From Bryobacterales bacterium (GTDB lineage Bacteria > Acidobacteriota > Terriglobia > Bryobacterales > Bryobacteraceae): a stretch of DNA of 64,000 nt. Below the pieces are notes generated by a model. The model was not told the origin of the DNA. It did not search any database and saw only the letters and a program-made list of their open reading frames with translations. Each line of letters starts with the position of its first letter. The stretch's first letter is position 1. Both the position numbers and the translations under genes were made by a program. Positions 63,266 through 64,000 of the stretch are shown in pieces. The stretch spans positions 1 through 64,000 of the forward strand of contig JADZGD010000018.1 in NCBI GenBank assembly GCA_020854055.1. The letters are read 5' to 3'.

Positions 63266-64000
63266 TCACCTGCCGCCATCGCCTAATATCTCAAAGTCCG
63301 TCCACTGTGAGGCGGCTTCCCGGATCTTCCCTCCTTCACGCCGCACTGCCCGCACCTCCAGCACATAGTTCCCCGCCGCCGCGCCGTTGTCGAAGGTCAG
63401 GTCCCGCGAGAGCGGTACGCGTTCCGCGCCAGGAATGGAATGTTCCTGGCCGGTCCAGACCAGCTTCCCATCACGATAGAGCCGGGATAGGATGGTGGTC
63501 TCCGGCCTCGCGTTGTATACCTCGATCGAGTACGACATCTTGGTTTTCGGGCCGAATTGCCGCAGCACGGAAGCCGTGTTCCCTCCGCCATCAGCCGTTA
63601 ACAGAACGCCGGAAACCGCCAGTCTTCTTTGTCTCCAGTCAGGCAACTCCACAAACTGGCTGGCCGAGTCCACTCGCCCGGTGGTGGCGTCGCGCACTGC
63701 CACCCGGACCTGGTATGCGCCCGGCCGTTCCAGCTTGTGAGTCACTTTGTAGACGAACCCCCGTTGGCGGGCCTCCTCCAACTGCTCTGGCTTGACCCGG
63801 ATCTGGTAAGTGTCCGCCGTGCTGGCTTCCGCGTGGCCTTCTTCGCCAAAGCTGATTAGCGCCACATCCACCGCCGCCTGCAGTTCGCTGCCCGGGACTT
63901 CGTGAAAATCCAGCTTGGCGCCATCGATGTGCAGCATCGCCAGGATTGCCGGGCCCGTCTGCTCTGTGATCGCGTAGATGGCCGACAACCGCAGCCCGAT
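63266..64000 (-). CDS. Partial protein, probably VWFA-related type (N-terminus off the right edge)
   Basis: About 244 C-terminal residues. The frame is open at the right edge. Near the edge, LSAIYAITEQTGPAI and FHEVPGSELQAAVDVAL, then a beta-rich module (QFVELPDWRQRRLAVSG, YRDGKLVWTGQEHSIP), resemble the C-terminus of secreted acidobacterial VWFA-related proteins. The missing part would carry the signal peptide and VWA domain. I cannot confirm a MIDAS site. The function is unknown; the identification is by resemblance only. Confidence 0.62.
   Translation of the reverse strand: MGLRLSAIYAITEQTGPAILAMLHIDGAKLDFHEVPGSELQAAVDVALISFGEEGHAEASTADTYQIRVKPEQLEEARQRGFVYKVTHKLERPGAYQVRVAVRDATTGRVDSASQFVELPDWRQRRLAVSGVLLTADGGGNTASVLRQFGPKTKMSYSIEVYNARPETTILSRLYRDGKLVWTGQEHSIPGAERVPLSRDLTFDNGAAAGNYVLEVRAVRREGGKIREAASQWTDFEILGDGGR

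Noticed and set aside
1..64000. CRISPR arrays, tRNA or rRNA genes, transposases and prophage genes
   Set aside because: I looked for periodic repeats, tRNA-like cloverleaf or CCA ends, and transposase or integrase motifs and saw none. A scan with tRNAscan-SE and a CRISPR finder would be decisive.

Overview
The window is a GC-rich, densely packed bacterial chromosome segment with no tRNA, rRNA, CRISPR array, insertion sequence or phage gene that I can see. Gene content and style point to Acidobacteriota, probably a Bryobacterales/Solibacter-like lineage: many short 4-bp gene overlaps, lineage-type conserved hypotheticals, a VWFA-related-type protein fragment at the right edge, and a secreted two-component-propeller protein. 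This is an inference from style and family resemblance, not a marker-gene assignment. About 60 genes fill nearly all of the window; no gene-free stretch exceeds about 300 bp.

Layout. 1-3.7 kb (minus): an OPT-family transporter cut by the left edge, ispF and ispD (MEP isoprenoid pathway), and an IlvH-type ACT protein preceded by what reads as a complete branched-chain amino-acid attenuator (promoter, Val/Leu/Ile-rich leader peptide, antiterminator and terminator). 3.9-8.3 kb: a flavin reductase-like oxidoreductase, a four-gene stress cluster (AhpD-like, DUF488, cupin, UspA) and an MmgE/PrpD protein. 8.4-21.2 kb (plus): a nitrate-respiration operon of hemerythrin, monohaem cytochrome c, narG, narH, narJ, a NarI-Rieske fusion and a cytochrome b6-cytochrome c fusion, followed with almost no gap by metE and alkA. 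21.1-35.3 kb (minus): a complete complex I operon, nuoA-B-CD-E-F-G-H-I-J-K-L-M-N.

35.5-44.7 kb: a GNAT acetyltransferase, tpiA, and a tightly overlapping minus-strand run of a URO-D-family protein, a DsbA-like thioredoxin, valS, nadC, birA, coaX and an unknown protein. 44.9-51.5 kb: a PAS histidine kinase, MFS exporter, VOC protein, a START-like secreted protein and a large secreted propeller protein. 51.7-53.1 kb: arsR with a palindromic operator, arsM, and a decayed N-terminal fragment of an Acr3 arsenite pump. 53.2-64 kb: mtnP, ybdD/cstA, several conserved proteins, a TPP-enzyme/TrmB/aspartoacylase cluster, a GT2 glycosyltransferase and the partial VWFA-type protein.

How the parts work together. 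Complex I supplies quinol. The nar locus appears to encode its own quinol-oxidising branch: NarGHI reduces nitrate on the cytoplasmic side, while the Rieske domain tethered to NarI, the b6-type cytochrome with its own c domain, and the separate cytochrome c look like a small bc complex physically joined to the reductase. The hemerythrin upstream and metE and alkA downstream fit protection from nitrosative by-products, although that link is a hypothesis from gene order. The most unusual observations are the NarI-Rieske fusion with its bc partner and the ilv-type attenuator in front of a lone ACT-domain protein.
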